Under the pieces are notes generated by a model, which saw only the letters and a program-made list of their open reading frames with translations, searched no databases and was not told the DNA's origin. The position numbers and the translations under genes were made by a program. 64,000 nt of DNA from contig NZ_CP117812.1 in assembly GCF_028728065.1 (NCBI RefSeq), forward strand, positions 1,426,001 to 1,490,000, given 5' to 3'. Positions 1 through 10,850 of the stretch are shown one piece after another (the stretch's first letter is position 1; every line of letters begins with the position of its first letter). Origin of the DNA: Lentisphaera profundi (GTDB lineage Bacteria > Verrucomicrobiota > Lentisphaeria > Lentisphaerales > Lentisphaeraceae).

Positions 1-86
1 CTCTATTCTATTTATGTAAAATACTAAACACAAAGGAGATAAAAATATTTTCAGCGCGTCTCAGACGAGTTCACCCCAAAGTTCTA

Positions 87-245
87 TTATTTATATGTCT
101 TTCCATTGTGCTTCAGCCAGCCATCTGTATGACGCCCAGCGGGGTCGTGGTGAGTCCAGTGAATCACGCCGCCCTTGGAGTTCCATTCGTATTCACCATT
201 GAAGCTTACCGAATTTCCTTGGCGAAGACTTCGATGGCGCTCTTG
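87..245 (-). pseudogene. DUF3465 gene fragment, C-terminal part only
   Basis: Reading the minus strand from about 245 to the TAA at 87-89 gives the C-terminal third of a DUF3465 protein: [17 protein letters not shown], then a stretch with [11 protein letters not shown], ending GWLKHNGKTYK. It is nearly the same as the C-terminus of the intact DUF3465 gene at 22282-22737. The N-terminal part is missing: upstream of about 240 the homology stops and no start is visible. The two copies are inverted relative to each other and enclose the core of the defence island. Function of DUF3465 is unknown. Confidence 0.75.
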
Positions 246-571
246 TTTTAGTGTCGCGTAATCAGGCTATCACTACAAACATTCAATTTCAGTTAAATTG
301 TAGCTCATTCCAATAATCTAGAGAATTAACGTCGCCCATAGTTTTTCTATTTTAATCTTGCCTTCGTTGTGTTTGATTGATTCGTGGAAGCAACAACTTG
401 ATGTTCCTTGGGCTAGATTCATTATTATGAACTGACAGAACAATTACAGTAGCGGTCGCGGTGGTTAATATCACTAATAAAGTCAATTATTATAACCTGT
501 ATATATAACAAACACCTTAGATTAGATGTATACTTCTAAAATCAATACGCGTGGCAAACAGAGAGGATTAA
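246..571. other. Intergenic leader of the RADAR operon
   Basis: AT-rich spacer with no credible ORF. The last 100 bases hold TATA-rich stretches (around 488-510) that could be a promoter for the rdrA gene, and a GAGGATT ribosome site sits just before the ATG at 572. Nothing else is recognised. Confidence 0.4.
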
Positions 572-3097
572 ATGATTGAGAAAACTAAAATTATTCTCAA
601 CCTAGATAAGGTTGGAGAAACAGCTGATTTTAATACGAATGAACTCTTACAAGAAGAGCAATTTGAAGAATTTGTAAGAAAAATAATTGAAGTAAAAGCA
701 CAAAAAGATCGACTTGGAAATGCTGTAGACAGAATTGCAGATTGTCAGATTCATGATGCTATTTTTATTTCAGGTGAGCGTGGTAGTGGTAAAACGACTT
801 TCTTAAAAAACTACCCTAAATTCTTGGAGGAACATCAAACTGAGCTTTCAAAAAACTTCCGGTCTTTACCTATTATTGATCCGACCTTACTTCATGATGA
901 CGAAAAGTTTTTAATAATTACTGTAAGCCATATTATCAACTTTGTTGACGTCACGGTAAATACCCATTCATTGAGCGAAATGAAAAGAGGTATTCTATGT
1001 CAATATCATGAGAAACTTACGGAGATTAGTGAGGCCATTGCAACCTCATCGAATTCAGAATCGATGGTTGAACGCATTATTGATAATCAATATTCATTAG
1101 GCTTAGAGCAAAAACTACATGAATTTTTCGGTTGTATTACAAGACTTTTAGATACTGAGATTCTTCTTTTGCCAATTGATGATATTGACATGTCATTTCA
1201 GCATGGTTTTGAAGTTTTAGAAGTAGTGCGTAAATTCTTATCATCGCCTTACATAATTCCTGTAATTAGTGGGGATTACAAACTTTACTGTACAATTGTA
1301 GAAAAAAAGTTCACTCAGAAGTTACATTCACCATTTTTCGACTCTTCTAAAAATGAAGGTATGAGTATATCCGGAGGTATTAATTCTCACAACTGGAAAC
1401 GCGAAATAATTTCACTTACTGAACAATACTTCGATAAAGTTTTTCCCAAAGATAAAAGAATTGAACTACCATCAATAAAGGAAATTCTGAAACAAAATAT
1501 CTCTGAAATTGAAGTAAGACAAGGTACTTTATCTATAACACTATATGATCTTTGTCGGACTATTAATGAAGCTTTTAATTATCCGATGATGTTTAAAACA
1601 TTATCAGATGAGTCATCTTCTAATCCGATACCCTTAACGTCTTTAAGGATATTTCTTCAAACATTGAGCCGATTAACACCCCATGTTATTGACCGTCAGG
1701 TAAACTTCGTAAGCCACCCCATCGACAGTACGGGACACAAACCACTATTTATCGTTGACAATAATAAATCATTATGTGAAAGCATTTATTATCTAAACTC
1801 TAATTCAAACCCCTTAATCAAACTTTCTGCACAAGCAAATATATCGGCCCTTAGAAAAAATGAAGGGTATATGGATACGCTATTAGCACATGATTTGTTT
1901 GCTTATAAAAAAGAAAAGGGAAATCGTCTTGAAAAAATAAACAAGTTCGGATCAAAGAAAATAGATGGTGTACCCGGCAATAAGAACCTTTACATAACCA
2001 CTGAAAAATATGACTACTTAACAAAGAGAGGAGGTGAAAAAGCCCGTTTTTTACTAGAGCTTTTTACTTATTCAGATTATTATGCGAGCCACCAAAAATA
2101 TCATTTTTTTGTAGCTGTTAAATATTTCGAATTTCTGCTATGTAGTCCTGATAGGACTAATAACAATGAGCGTGTCACTCCTAAGTCATATACCCGTTTT
2201 CTAGATATACCTAATGATAATTATATAGAAACTGAACCTTTATTACCTACCGATGAAGAGTTAACACCTCAGACCTTAGATGTCGATAATATCAACAGCA
2301 CATATCCCCATGACCCATTCGAGATAGCGCCTGAATTATCATTAAGCTGCTCTAAAATGTCGGCTAGTTTCATTTATAAAGTTCGCAATAAATTTATTAA
2401 TAATTTGAACGTCATGTACTACAATAACGATATAGAGTGGGGTAATGAAAACCTCTACACAATGGGACAGCGGATATCCTATATATTTTTAAATAGTATC
2501 GCTTTTTTTGAAAAACTAAATAATCGTTTTTCGTCTAAGCTACAAGGCGTATCAGAGACTAACATTGCTTCAGGAAAAAGCATCGACCTTATAAGTACAA
2601 AAGATAATGCTTATTTATTTAACATAAAGCCATTATTAGGCCATGATCATTATTGGACGACTTGGTTTAGCCAACACCCTTTAATTAGATTATTTTTACC
2701 TCATTTAGATCAAGATAGTAGTAATAGGGACGACATTTTAATAAATTTATTAAATACAACATCTTTGGGAAACGTAAACAATACTTCGGTGCATAGAGGT
2801 CCTACTATCACTAGGAATACCGTGAAAGATTTTAATGCCCTCCAAAGGAAATTTAAGTCTTGTATTAATAGAGTAATAAGTAATAAATCAGCTAAGTCGA
2901 AAGACGAGAATTTATCGTACGCACTACTTGTAATTACAGAAAATCCTAAACTGTCCAATAAACTAAAGAAGGTATTAACGAACATCGTAGCTACTAATGC
3001 AGTTGCATTTCATTCATCCATGTTAGATATAAAAGACTATAATAACAACACGTATAGTAAATTCCGGGAAATCTTCCCTAATTCCACAATGCTTTAA
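572..3097 (+). CDS. rdrA: RADAR ATPase subunit RdrA
   Basis: This 841-residue protein has a P-loop, GERGSGKT at about residues 68-75, and a Walker B-like acidic motif, PIDDIDM, near 201-207, followed by a long divergent C-terminal region. Size, the N-terminal ATPase and the deaminase gene 7 bases downstream identify it as RdrA of RADAR (phage restriction by an adenosine deaminase acting on RNA). In known systems RdrA is a large ring-forming AAA-type ATPase that works with the RdrB assembly. A ribosome site (GAGG) precedes the ATG. The gene is AT-rich. No rdrC/rdrD accessory gene is seen next to it, though the left side is close to the window edge. The assignment rests on architecture and gene pairing, not on an alignment. 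Confidence 0.88.
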   Translation: MIEKTKIILNLDKVGETADFNTNELLQEEQFEEFVRKIIEVKAQKDRLGNAVDRIADCQIHDAIFISGERGSGKTTFLKNYPKFLEEHQTELSKNFRSLPIIDPTLLHDDEKFLIITVSHIINFVDVTVNTHSLSEMKRGILCQYHEKLTEISEAIATSSNSESMVERIIDNQYSLGLEQKLHEFFGCITRLLDTEILLLPIDDIDMSFQHGFEVLEVVRKFLSSPYIIPVISGDYKLYCTIVEKKFTQKLHSPFFDSSKNEGMSISGGINSHNWKREIISLTEQYFDKVFPKDKRIELPSIKEILKQNISEIEVRQGTLSITLYDLCRTINEAFNYPMMFKTLSDESSSNPIPLTSLRIFLQTLSRLTPHVIDRQVNFVSHPIDSTGHKPLFIVDNNKSLCESIYYLNSNSNPLIKLSAQANISALRKNEGYMDTLLAHDLFAYKKEKGNRLEKINKFGSKKIDGVPGNKNLYITTEKYDYLTKRGGEKARFLLELFTYSDYYASHQKYHFFVAVKYFEFLLCSPDRTNNNERVTPKSYTRFLDIPNDNYIETEPLLPTDEELTPQTLDVDNINSTYPHDPFEIAPELSLSCSKMSASFIYKVRNKFINNLNVMYYNNDIEWGNENLYTMGQRISYIFLNSIAFFEKLNNRFSSKLQGVSETNIASGKSIDLISTKDNAYLFNIKPLLGHDHYWTTWFSQHPLIRLFLPHLDQDSSNRDDILINLLNTTSLGNVNNTSVHRGPTITRNTVKDFNALQRKFKSCINRVISNKSAKSKDENLSYALLVITENPKLSNKLKKVLTNIVATNAVAFHSSMLDIKDYNNNTYSKFREIFPNSTML

Positions 3098-3104
3098 AAG
3101 ATGT

Positions 3105-5846
3105 ATGAAAACCACTTTACCTAGTCATTTATATTTAATTACTGAGCTTGCGACAACGTATGCTTTATATAAATTATTTAATAAACCAAAAGATGTGCTA
3201 TCTGCCTTTGCTAAAGGCTCCGAGTCATTTTCGGCAGTTAATTTACGCAGAGAATCTTTAAATAATGCATTAAATTTTAATTCTCTAGAAGAAGCTAAAA
3301 AAAGCGATGACTTAATAGACTTATCCAATATTCTAAGCGCGTATGGCAACGACTTTATAGATATTAACGGATCACAAATTTTCTTTAAGCAAAGCGATCG
3401 AGATGAAGCTCAAACAATTTCTTTACAATTACACCCGTTCCTTCTGGCGACAGGAAAAACCCATACCTTGTTAAACAAAAATAAAATCACTATACAAGAT
3501 TTAATCTGTTTTGCTAAAATGATACGTCCAGGTTTACTATCGAAAGATAATCCTCATAAAACTTATGCAGATAACCATATTCACCTTAATGGCTGTCATG
3601 ATGCAGGTACTTTTATACTTGAAATATGTAATCAAAGTTTTCTTGATACAGGAAATAGTTTACGAAACACCCCTCTCTTGGTTGGCTCAAACTTAAAACC
3701 CTCACTAGAACTTGAACAAGCTATTCATATTTTACGCTATTCATTTAACCTTATTAATCAGGGGTTGATTCAAGAATTAAACATAAATCCAAAACCACAA
3801 TCTGTAGATAATTTTACTTGTATCAAAAATATTATTAATCATCCAGAAAGGGATCACAGTACCTCGCGAATACGCTCATGGAAAGATAATCATTTTCTGA
3901 TGAAAAACCAGAGTAATTCAGCTTCTGATACGATTCAAATATTATTCAAGGCGGTGCATTATTATCATGGGAAAAACCCCGTAGCAAGCTTATTTTTATA
4001 TTATAATTTTCTACTTAGTTTTGATCACGAATTAAAAAACTCTACTCGTTCCAATTCAGTTCAGTGTCGCATGGCTATACGATCTTTTATAATTAGTGCT
4101 AACATAATAAGACGTCACCTTGTGATGTCATCACAAGCAGGTTTGAGTCATTTTACAGATTTCTTTTCTAGTTCAGTTAAAAACTTACCTCAGGAAAAGT
4201 GGGATTATGATCTGCATGCTTATCATAATGTAGCATTAATGGCAGGACAATATAATACACTCAAAGTTTCCCCTAGTACTTTTAATAGTTCTAATTTGAA
4301 ACAACATTTGGCAAAATACCTAAAAGTAACATTGGATCATAAGAGATCTAACCCTCTTCTTGAAAAGCTGTGCCACCAGACTAGAATTGGACAGGAGGAC
4401 CAAAAGAAATATTCACCTTATGAAGACTTCGTCATCAATTATGTTATTCATTTTATCAAAAAATCAGACAGACGAAAACGTAAATATATATCTGGACAGA
4501 TCTCTGATTATAGACATTTACATTTACGTAATAGTATTAAAAAACAAAGTCTCAAACTCGACCGTTTTCTCTGTGATCCGAAATCTCAAAAGAGTGATCT
4601 TTTACAAGTTCTTATCCAAGACAAGTCGTGGTGTAAAAAGGATCTTTGGCAAAATAAAGATATTTACAAAAAACAAAAAATTGATTTAAGCCAATTTCTT
4701 GTAGGTATAGATGCCGCGGGTAATGAGTGCGATACACCACCTGAAGTATTTGCGCCTTCTATACGCTTTCTCCGTACTCAACCTAAATCATTCAAAACAA
4801 AGTCTTTTTCACAAGGATTAAAGCATCATTCTAAACTTAGAATATCTATGCACGCGGGTGAGGACTTTAATCATATTGTTACAGGATTGAGAAGAATAGA
4901 TGAATGTGTGAAGTTTTGTGAGATGGGTAAGCATGATCGTTTAGGTCATGCTCTTGCATTAGGTATAAACCCAAAAAAATGGCTTTTACAGCAACAAGAA
5001 GTACTTATTAGTCAAGAAGAGTATTTTGATAATTTAGTCTGGTTATGGGGGCTTTGTGGTGAAATGTCCAGATCCTATCCACCTGCACTATCTTTTCGCA
5101 ATCATTATGAAAATGAAATCTTTCGTTTGAAGGAAAGCTTATATCCGAATGCGCCCACAACATGCAGTCTATCTAATAATTATGGCGGCCCCCAAAGGTT
5201 ACCCCAAGATTTTTATCGTGCTTGGGAGTTGCGTAAGAATTGCCCTAGTTATTTCTTTCATGCTAGTGAATCTTTATCCAACTCAGATATCATAGCTTCC
5301 TTCAGTCCAGATAAGAATCTATGTGATACAGCAACAAGTATCTATAGAGAGTATCACTATGGAGATCTTTCCGATCGAAAAACAGTACTGAGCTTTCGAT
5401 TTAGTGCATCTACAAAAAAGCCTTTAAGGAAAAAATATTTATTAGTATCCGAAGATGAACTTTCTTTATATGAAGCAATTCAAGATTATCTAATAAGTAA
5501 AACTGAAGAAAATGGATTGATTCTAGAATGCTGCCCTTCTTCCAATATCACCATCGCTGGATTTCCTATTGAAAATCATCCGATTTTTCGATGGTTTCCA
5601 CCTAAATTAAATGTCCTAGAAGACAAAGGTGTATTCAATCAATATAATCTACGTAAGAGTCCCATTAATTGTTGTGTGAACACAGATGATCCAGCACTTT
5701 TTTCAACTGATTTAGAGAATGAATTTATTCTGTTAAAAAATGCTGCCATAGAATTCCATGGCTGTAGTGAATATGAAGCAGAATCTTGGATAGAACTAAT
5801 CAGAGAAAATGGACTAAATATATTTAAACGAGATATGATTCGTTGA
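3105..5846 (+). CDS. rdrB: RADAR adenosine deaminase RdrB
   Basis: A 913-residue protein with every key element of the adenosine deaminase metal site: HxH in NHIHLNG (His158, His160), the MHAGED motif (His583, catalytic Glu586), RLGHAL (His615) and NTDDPA (Asp861-Asp862). Ordinary adenosine deaminases are about 350 residues. The large insert between the first and second motifs (about residues 165-575) is typical of RdrB, which forms a hollow multi-subunit shell. RADAR deaminates adenosine to inosine, reported on RNA and on ATP/dATP pools, during phage infection. The gene starts 7 bases after the rdrA stop, so the two are one operon. With all catalytic residues present the enzyme should be active. 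Confidence 0.92.
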   Translation: MKTTLPSHLYLITELATTYALYKLFNKPKDVLSAFAKGSESFSAVNLRRESLNNALNFNSLEEAKKSDDLIDLSNILSAYGNDFIDINGSQIFFKQSDRDEAQTISLQLHPFLLATGKTHTLLNKNKITIQDLICFAKMIRPGLLSKDNPHKTYADNHIHLNGCHDAGTFILEICNQSFLDTGNSLRNTPLLVGSNLKPSLELEQAIHILRYSFNLINQGLIQELNINPKPQSVDNFTCIKNIINHPERDHSTSRIRSWKDNHFLMKNQSNSASDTIQILFKAVHYYHGKNPVASLFLYYNFLLSFDHELKNSTRSNSVQCRMAIRSFIISANIIRRHLVMSSQAGLSHFTDFFSSSVKNLPQEKWDYDLHAYHNVALMAGQYNTLKVSPSTFNSSNLKQHLAKYLKVTLDHKRSNPLLEKLCHQTRIGQEDQKKYSPYEDFVINYVIHFIKKSDRRKRKYISGQISDYRHLHLRNSIKKQSLKLDRFLCDPKSQKSDLLQVLIQDKSWCKKDLWQNKDIYKKQKIDLSQFLVGIDAAGNECDTPPEVFAPSIRFLRTQPKSFKTKSFSQGLKHHSKLRISMHAGEDFNHIVTGLRRIDECVKFCEMGKHDRLGHALALGINPKKWLLQQQEVLISQEEYFDNLVWLWGLCGEMSRSYPPALSFRNHYENEIFRLKESLYPNAPTTCSLSNNYGGPQRLPQDFYRAWELRKNCPSYFFHASESLSNSDIIASFSPDKNLCDTATSIYREYHYGDLSDRKTVLSFRFSASTKKPLRKKYLLVSEDELSLYEAIQDYLISKTEENGLILECCPSSNITIAGFPIENHPIFRWFPPKLNVLEDKGVFNQYNLRKSPINCCVNTDDPALFSTDLENEFILLKNAAIEFHGCSEYEAESWIELIRENGLNIFKRDMIR

Positions 5847-5997
5847 TTTCAATATGTCATATTCCTATATAGATTTCCGTGTCGTAATATCTAGAATTAA
5901 TCTCATTTAAAACAATGACCCTATACTGAACTAATATGTACAAAGCTTCGAACCCAACGAACTTTTTTAGTGATGATTATCGTCTGGAAGAATGAGC

Positions 5998-8310
5998 TCA
6001 AGAACTAATATTAAAAGCTTTAACTTCACCCATGAGTAGGTCTTCGAGGGCTATGCACCTTGGCTTCTTACTAGCTCGTTCCAGTTTTTTTATAAGTGCT
6101 TCATCTAACTTGATACTTACTTTATTTTCGAAGTCTAATTCATAAACATAATACTGCGCTGCACTCGGCTTAGGATACTTCATCTCATATAGTTCTTGCT
6201 TCGTTACTAAACGCGGTGCCTGACTCTTGATCTTATGTAGTTGCATTCCGTGGTCTTCATTCCATAACAGAGCGTACTTTGCTCCTGCCATTTGAGCTGA
6301 GTAACATTCATTATCACGAATGTTATAGAGTGCATGTTCTTGAATCCACTCTTCTTGCTTCTCTTGATAATAACCCACTAGTACGTAGGGCTTCTGATCA
6401 CTGGCCGGAGCTACACGCTCCACTTTCTTTTTATCTTCTTTCTCACAGTGATACTCAAGAGTCTCAGGTATATCCTCACACACTTCAGGTCCCGAATTAT
6501 CTTTATGAATATGGTAAGTCTGGTAACTCTTTCGTTCATATTGACTACAGCGATTACTGACATGACTAATGACTTCACCGAGGAACTTCTGAATAGCAGG
6601 CGTGCCATCGTCTCCCTGAGGTCGTAAGGGAAAGGCTCCGAGCCCTGGAAGTAACTCGTGATAACCCTGCATGGGTTTAGTATCGTCTGTCCCTGGGTAG
6701 AGGATATACGCGCCAGCCGTTCTGCGAATAGCATCACGATACGCATGCATTTTGAGTAAGTCGGCACGTTTATAAGTTCCTTCACGCTGTTCTTTTTTCT
6801 CTTGGTTCAGCGCTTCTTCATCACTACTCTGCCCAAAGGCATCTTTCAGAAAATCCACTTTGTACTTAGCATCAAAATGAATATGAGAAATCAACTCCTG
6901 AAACTCAGCTTCGTTCTCACCGCGATCATGCTTCGATTCTTTTAAACCCTGAGGCCATAGTGATAAAGTATAATCCGGTCGCATCTGCTTAGTCCATGAG
7001 CCACCATGGGGATAGGCCTTCGCTCCACTAAAGGTACGATTAAAAGAGAAACGAATATTGAGTGCTCGACCCTGCTTATTAAACGTTCCTCCGATATCTA
7101 ATTGCTTTCCCTGCTTAAGCTTCATCGTTAAGCTATGGTTACCTTCTTCGAGGAAAGTCTCTGTAGCTGGTTTTTCTAATTTAAACACATGACATACGAC
7201 ATCTAGCAATTTAAAGAAGCCCCAATACTCATAGAGCGTCGCTACATCTCGTTTACCACCTTTGTATTCATCGTCACCATAAACGTCTTCTCCACCGCTC
7301 CAGCTCAAGCGTGCTGCCAAATCAAACTGTAGCCAGGCACGTAGTATCTGGCGATAACCTTCTTTATTTTGTAGAACTGAGCTCGAAAGAGCCAAGACTT
7401 GAGGTCGTTCAACCTCCTTAAAAAAACCTTCGCTCAATACCTCTTCAAAATAGTTTAAGAGTGAATGCACTTCTTCGGTGAGGCCCGGGTAGCGCAAGGA
7501 TTCATTCTTTTTCTGTAATGATTCCAACTTGGATAAAATATCTTCTAGCGTTAGGCTAAATACCGTCAGCGCATGTTTGATAAAACGGTTTTCTTGGGTA
7601 TCCACGCTATCGCGTTTATCACGTACCTCTATAACTTCAGGCAAAGAGCCTAAAGACTGTAGTGAGTGACCTGCAGGAACATGTTGCCGACGACGAGCAG
7701 AGGCCACCTGACGCATCTCAAAACGTCCCAAGCGTGAACAGCTCGCGAGTGGACGTTCACGTAGCTCCTCCATCCAGCGCGTATTTGGATTGCTAATGAC
7801 TCGATGTACCGCATCACAAAAATCATCACTACCCACTAGAGATTTAAGGAAATAAAGACGCTGGACCAAGGTAGCTTCATCATTGCAATCATCCGGATTA
7901 TAACTTTGCTCAACCGGTGAATCCAACTGAACAAGTAAATCCGTGCAGTACTCGGTAATATCACCCAGCATCGTCTGATACTCAGTTTGGTAATCAATCT
8001 TTGTAGACTGAACATCTACATGAGTCAGGGCTAACTCCACACCAGACTTATCGAGTAGAGTCAACTTGAGTAAACCCACAAATATACCTGGTTCAATCAG
8101 TCCCCGATTTGTCGTCGAGCGACTTGGTCTAATGACGCCGCTCTGGGGTTTTAGCCTATAGGATTTCGGCAACTCATACTCATAGCGCCTTCCCTCAATT
8201 AACTGAAGGGCTTGCGAGTCATCAAAAACATCATCATTGAGTGCAAATATTTTACACTCAATCAGATTCTTATTTGCCGTCTGAAATCGTATGGTTCCAA
8301 AGGAACTCAT
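5998..8310 (-). CDS. McrC-like DUF2357 / PD-(D/E)XK nuclease subunit
   Basis: This 770-residue protein has a DUF2357-like N-terminal and middle region and a PD-(D/E)XK nuclease core: RPDYTL at about residue 445, FDAKYK at about 480, then a helix with MHAYRDAI, which is characteristic of McrC-type nucleases. It starts 2 bases after the stop of the McrB-like gene, so they are translationally linked. Together they form a McrBC-type, modification-dependent (type IV) restriction complex: the AAA+ motor translocates and this subunit cuts. The C-terminal about 150 residues are not recognised. The gene faces the RADAR operon tail to tail, with about 150 bases between the stops. Confidence 0.82.
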   Translation of the reverse strand: MSSFGTIRFQTANKNLIECKIFALNDDVFDDSQALQLIEGRRYEYELPKSYRLKPQSGVIRPSRSTTNRGLIEPGIFVGLLKLTLLDKSGVELALTHVDVQSTKIDYQTEYQTMLGDITEYCTDLLVQLDSPVEQSYNPDDCNDEATLVQRLYFLKSLVGSDDFCDAVHRVISNPNTRWMEELRERPLASCSRLGRFEMRQVASARRRQHVPAGHSLQSLGSLPEVIEVRDKRDSVDTQENRFIKHALTVFSLTLEDILSKLESLQKKNESLRYPGLTEEVHSLLNYFEEVLSEGFFKEVERPQVLALSSSVLQNKEGYRQILRAWLQFDLAARLSWSGGEDVYGDDEYKGGKRDVATLYEYWGFFKLLDVVCHVFKLEKPATETFLEEGNHSLTMKLKQGKQLDIGGTFNKQGRALNIRFSFNRTFSGAKAYPHGGSWTKQMRPDYTLSLWPQGLKESKHDRGENEAEFQELISHIHFDAKYKVDFLKDAFGQSSDEEALNQEKKEQREGTYKRADLLKMHAYRDAIRRTAGAYILYPGTDDTKPMQGYHELLPGLGAFPLRPQGDDGTPAIQKFLGEVISHVSNRCSQYERKSYQTYHIHKDNSGPEVCEDIPETLEYHCEKEDKKKVERVAPASDQKPYVLVGYYQEKQEEWIQEHALYNIRDNECYSAQMAGAKYALLWNEDHGMQLHKIKSQAPRLVTKQELYEMKYPKPSAAQYYVYELDFENKVSIKLDEALIKKLERASKKPRCIALEDLLMGEVKAFNISS

Positions 8311-8312
8311 CT

Positions 8313-10850
8313 TTACGCCTCAGCAAAGCTCGTAAAACCATTCTCCATCAAGCGCTTTTGCATGCGCTGAATTTTAGCTGCACTCACACTGAAACGATAA
8401 ATATCTTCTTCATCTTTACTTGGCGTACAGACTATTAGCAATTGTTCAAGAACGGGTCCCAGCTTCTTGCGCGAGCCATGCAACTTGGGTAAGAGCTTCT
8501 GCATAATCGCTGCATCTATAGCTAGGTCTAGGTCCTTCTCTACTTTTCTGGACCCTAACCCCAGATTTTCCTTCTTTAAAACTTCAAAGAAGGCCTTCAA
8601 TTTATCTGGGGAATTAACACTAGGTACAATAATACGGGCTCCTCTTTTTCTGTCAATATAACGAGTAAAGTTAGGTTCTTTAATATAATCATCCTGCAGA
8701 AATACATTTATTGCTTCTGCCAAATTCTTTTTATTGCCATAAATCTTTAGAGCTTGTCGGAGTAAACCACTAAGCTCGACACTGATATCATAACTCGTTT
8801 CGGTTTTTTTATGCTTGGCTATATAACCGTCAAAATCAAAAGCTTTGACCTGAGGACTGAATTTTTGATGGAAGTAAATGAATCGGCAAATCTCGTGTGC
8901 CGTACGATAGCCAAACTCAGCACCACAACGTTGGAGTTTGGGAAAGAGTTCTACAAGAACTTTTGTTACTTCACCTTTCACACTTGCATCTAAGGTGAAT
9001 TCTTCGGTCTTAGCGTGTTCAACAAAAGACTTAGCGTACTTCGCGCCGAGTCCCGCTAAATTATCGATCTCTGGCTTCTTGGGATCTTCCAAGAAGTTCG
9101 CTATCTCATCTTCGCTAACACGGAACTCAATCACATTCGCTCGATCAAGTACTTTAGGACTAAACATATAAGTTGTTTCGTCTACATTCACCGTGCCGAT
9201 TACAAAGAGGTTCTTAGGGAGTTTTAATTCCGCTGGGACGCCGTTCCAATCAGCTTCTGTAGCATCGTGAAGATGAATTGGCTCGCCTGACTCTATTGCC
9301 GAGAGAAAGTCCGCAAAATAACGCTCTACATGACTAAGATTCATCTCATCCAGGATGAGGAAATAAGGTCGCTCAGGATCATCTTTAGCATCTAAGATAA
9401 GATCTAAGGTACCATTATCTGGCTTACGGTATTGGCCCGGGCTCAAGGCATCGGGATAACCCAAAAGGTTTTCATTACTCGTCCAATCAGCTCCAACCGC
9501 GACGACCTTAGTCTGCAACTCTTCAGAACAACTCAACCATTTACTAAAAGCACGGGCAATTTGTGTCTTGCCTGAACCCGATAAACCAGTCAAAATTGTA
9601 AAGGGCTTCGCCATCAAGGCCGACGTGAAATTTTGACTTAGCTGATTGGATAACTTAAGTGAATGAGCCCCACAGTCTTGATTGAAGCTAGTGGAGAATT
9701 TTTCATTCAACTTTTTAGTGATTTCTTTTCTCTCAAACGTTGCCATGACTTTTTGATAAAACTTATCATACTGAGGATCATCGCCCTCATAAGGTGTTAG
9801 ATCTGTTAAAGTTTTAATTGCTAAGTTAAAATCTATTGGCCACAGGCCTTTTGCTTGCCAAGCTACTTTGCGTAGGTGCTTGTAGCTCTCTCGTTCATCA
9901 TCATAAATATAATCAGAAACAACTTCGCCCCAACCTAATAGAGTTTGTGTGCCTTTTTTGACTATAACCACATCTCCCACTTTCATTTCATTAGCGAATT
10001 GATCATTGGCAGTGGCGTCATTGCTTTTTCTTTTGCTCGTATTATTTAAAGCCTGAAGAGTCTTCTCAATTTCATCTTTACTTTCATATGACTTGAGATC
10101 ATCTAGGCTATCCCAGCCAAGTCCCATAATGCCTTCATTATAGAATTCTTCCCACTTATTAGCGCCTTCGCCAGGTGCATACAACCAATAGCGTTTATCA
10201 TTTGAGATAGATTTATTAAACCATTTATCTTCGATAAATTGAATGACTTCATCTCGGTTTTCTTGGATGTATCCCCAGTCTTCTTCGGAGAATTGAGCCA
10301 CTTTTCTATCTTCCACCCATTCCCAAATATCGTCTTTTACTAGACCTTCATAGGGATCTTTAAACGTAGAACCTTCCTGTATGTTTTTTTCAGCAAGAAT
10401 CGTTTTGTATTTCTCTTTAATCTTCGTTTTCTCAAAACGGTTCTCTTCTGAATTTATAGCAGCTAAAATAAGACAAGGTTTAAATAGTTTATTTGCTTGA
10501 GTCTTTATTTTTGTAAGTCGTTTCAAAAAGACATTCTGTACAACGCCATATTTACTAACGACTGCGTACAATTCGGGTTCGGATAAGTTTACATATTTTT
10601 CATGAATATGTACTCGTGATTTAGAAAGAGGTTTTTGATACCATCCTGCGCGTTTAGTATTAGGGAAAATTGCGTCAAATTCATCACGCATATTTTTGAG
10701 TGTATTGGCATTTTCATTATCTAATAACTTTTCAGCAATTACTTTATGTGCAGCACCTTGGTTATCATAACCTAGGTGCTTGTAAGCAAGCTCATCATAT
10801 TTAGCAATGTAATATGCTACTGTTAACGCCGCTTCATTTTCACTCATCAC
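8313..10850 (-). CDS. McrB-like AAA+ ATPase/GTPase with EVE-type domain
   Basis: An 845-residue protein in three parts. Residues 1-200 are an unassigned alpha-helical region. Residues about 220-325 match an EVE/PUA-like modified-base reader: YWLYAPGEGANKWEEF, a segment with MGLGWD, GDVVIVKKG, a GWGEVVSDY stretch and a W-rich end. From about 400 onward lies a McrB/MoxR AAA+ module with Walker A GLSGSGKT near 420, Walker B LILDEMN near 500, and IGTVNVDETT with the LDRANVIEF sensor region. EVE domains in McrB homologues are thought to recognise modified cytosines in DNA. The partner nuclease follows directly. The system probably attacks DNA with modified bases, so it must tolerate the cytosine methylation laid down by the nearby methyltransferase. 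Confidence 0.85.
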   Translation of the reverse strand: MMSENEAALTVAYYIAKYDELAYKHLGYDNQGAAHKVIAEKLLDNENANTLKNMRDEFDAIFPNTKRAGWYQKPLSKSRVHIHEKYVNLSEPELYAVVSKYGVVQNVFLKRLTKIKTQANKLFKPCLILAAINSEENRFEKTKIKEKYKTILAEKNIQEGSTFKDPYEGLVKDDIWEWVEDRKVAQFSEEDWGYIQENRDEVIQFIEDKWFNKSISNDKRYWLYAPGEGANKWEEFYNEGIMGLGWDSLDDLKSYESKDEIEKTLQALNNTSKRKSNDATANDQFANEMKVGDVVIVKKGTQTLLGWGEVVSDYIYDDERESYKHLRKVAWQAKGLWPIDFNLAIKTLTDLTPYEGDDPQYDKFYQKVMATFERKEITKKLNEKFSTSFNQDCGAHSLKLSNQLSQNFTSALMAKPFTILTGLSGSGKTQIARAFSKWLSCSEELQTKVVAVGADWTSNENLLGYPDALSPGQYRKPDNGTLDLILDAKDDPERPYFLILDEMNLSHVERYFADFLSAIESGEPIHLHDATEADWNGVPAELKLPKNLFVIGTVNVDETTYMFSPKVLDRANVIEFRVSEDEIANFLEDPKKPEIDNLAGLGAKYAKSFVEHAKTEEFTLDASVKGEVTKVLVELFPKLQRCGAEFGYRTAHEICRFIYFHQKFSPQVKAFDFDGYIAKHKKTETSYDISVELSGLLRQALKIYGNKKNLAEAINVFLQDDYIKEPNFTRYIDRKRGARIIVPSVNSPDKLKAFFEVLKKENLGLGSRKVEKDLDLAIDAAIMQKLLPKLHGSRKKLGPVLEQLLIVCTPSKDEEDIYRFSVSAAKIQRMQKRLMENGFTSFAEA

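Noticed and set aside
6411-6785. Minus-strand 124-codon ORF inside the DUF2357 gene
   Set aside because: Alternative frame of a well-supported gene, without its own ribosome site.
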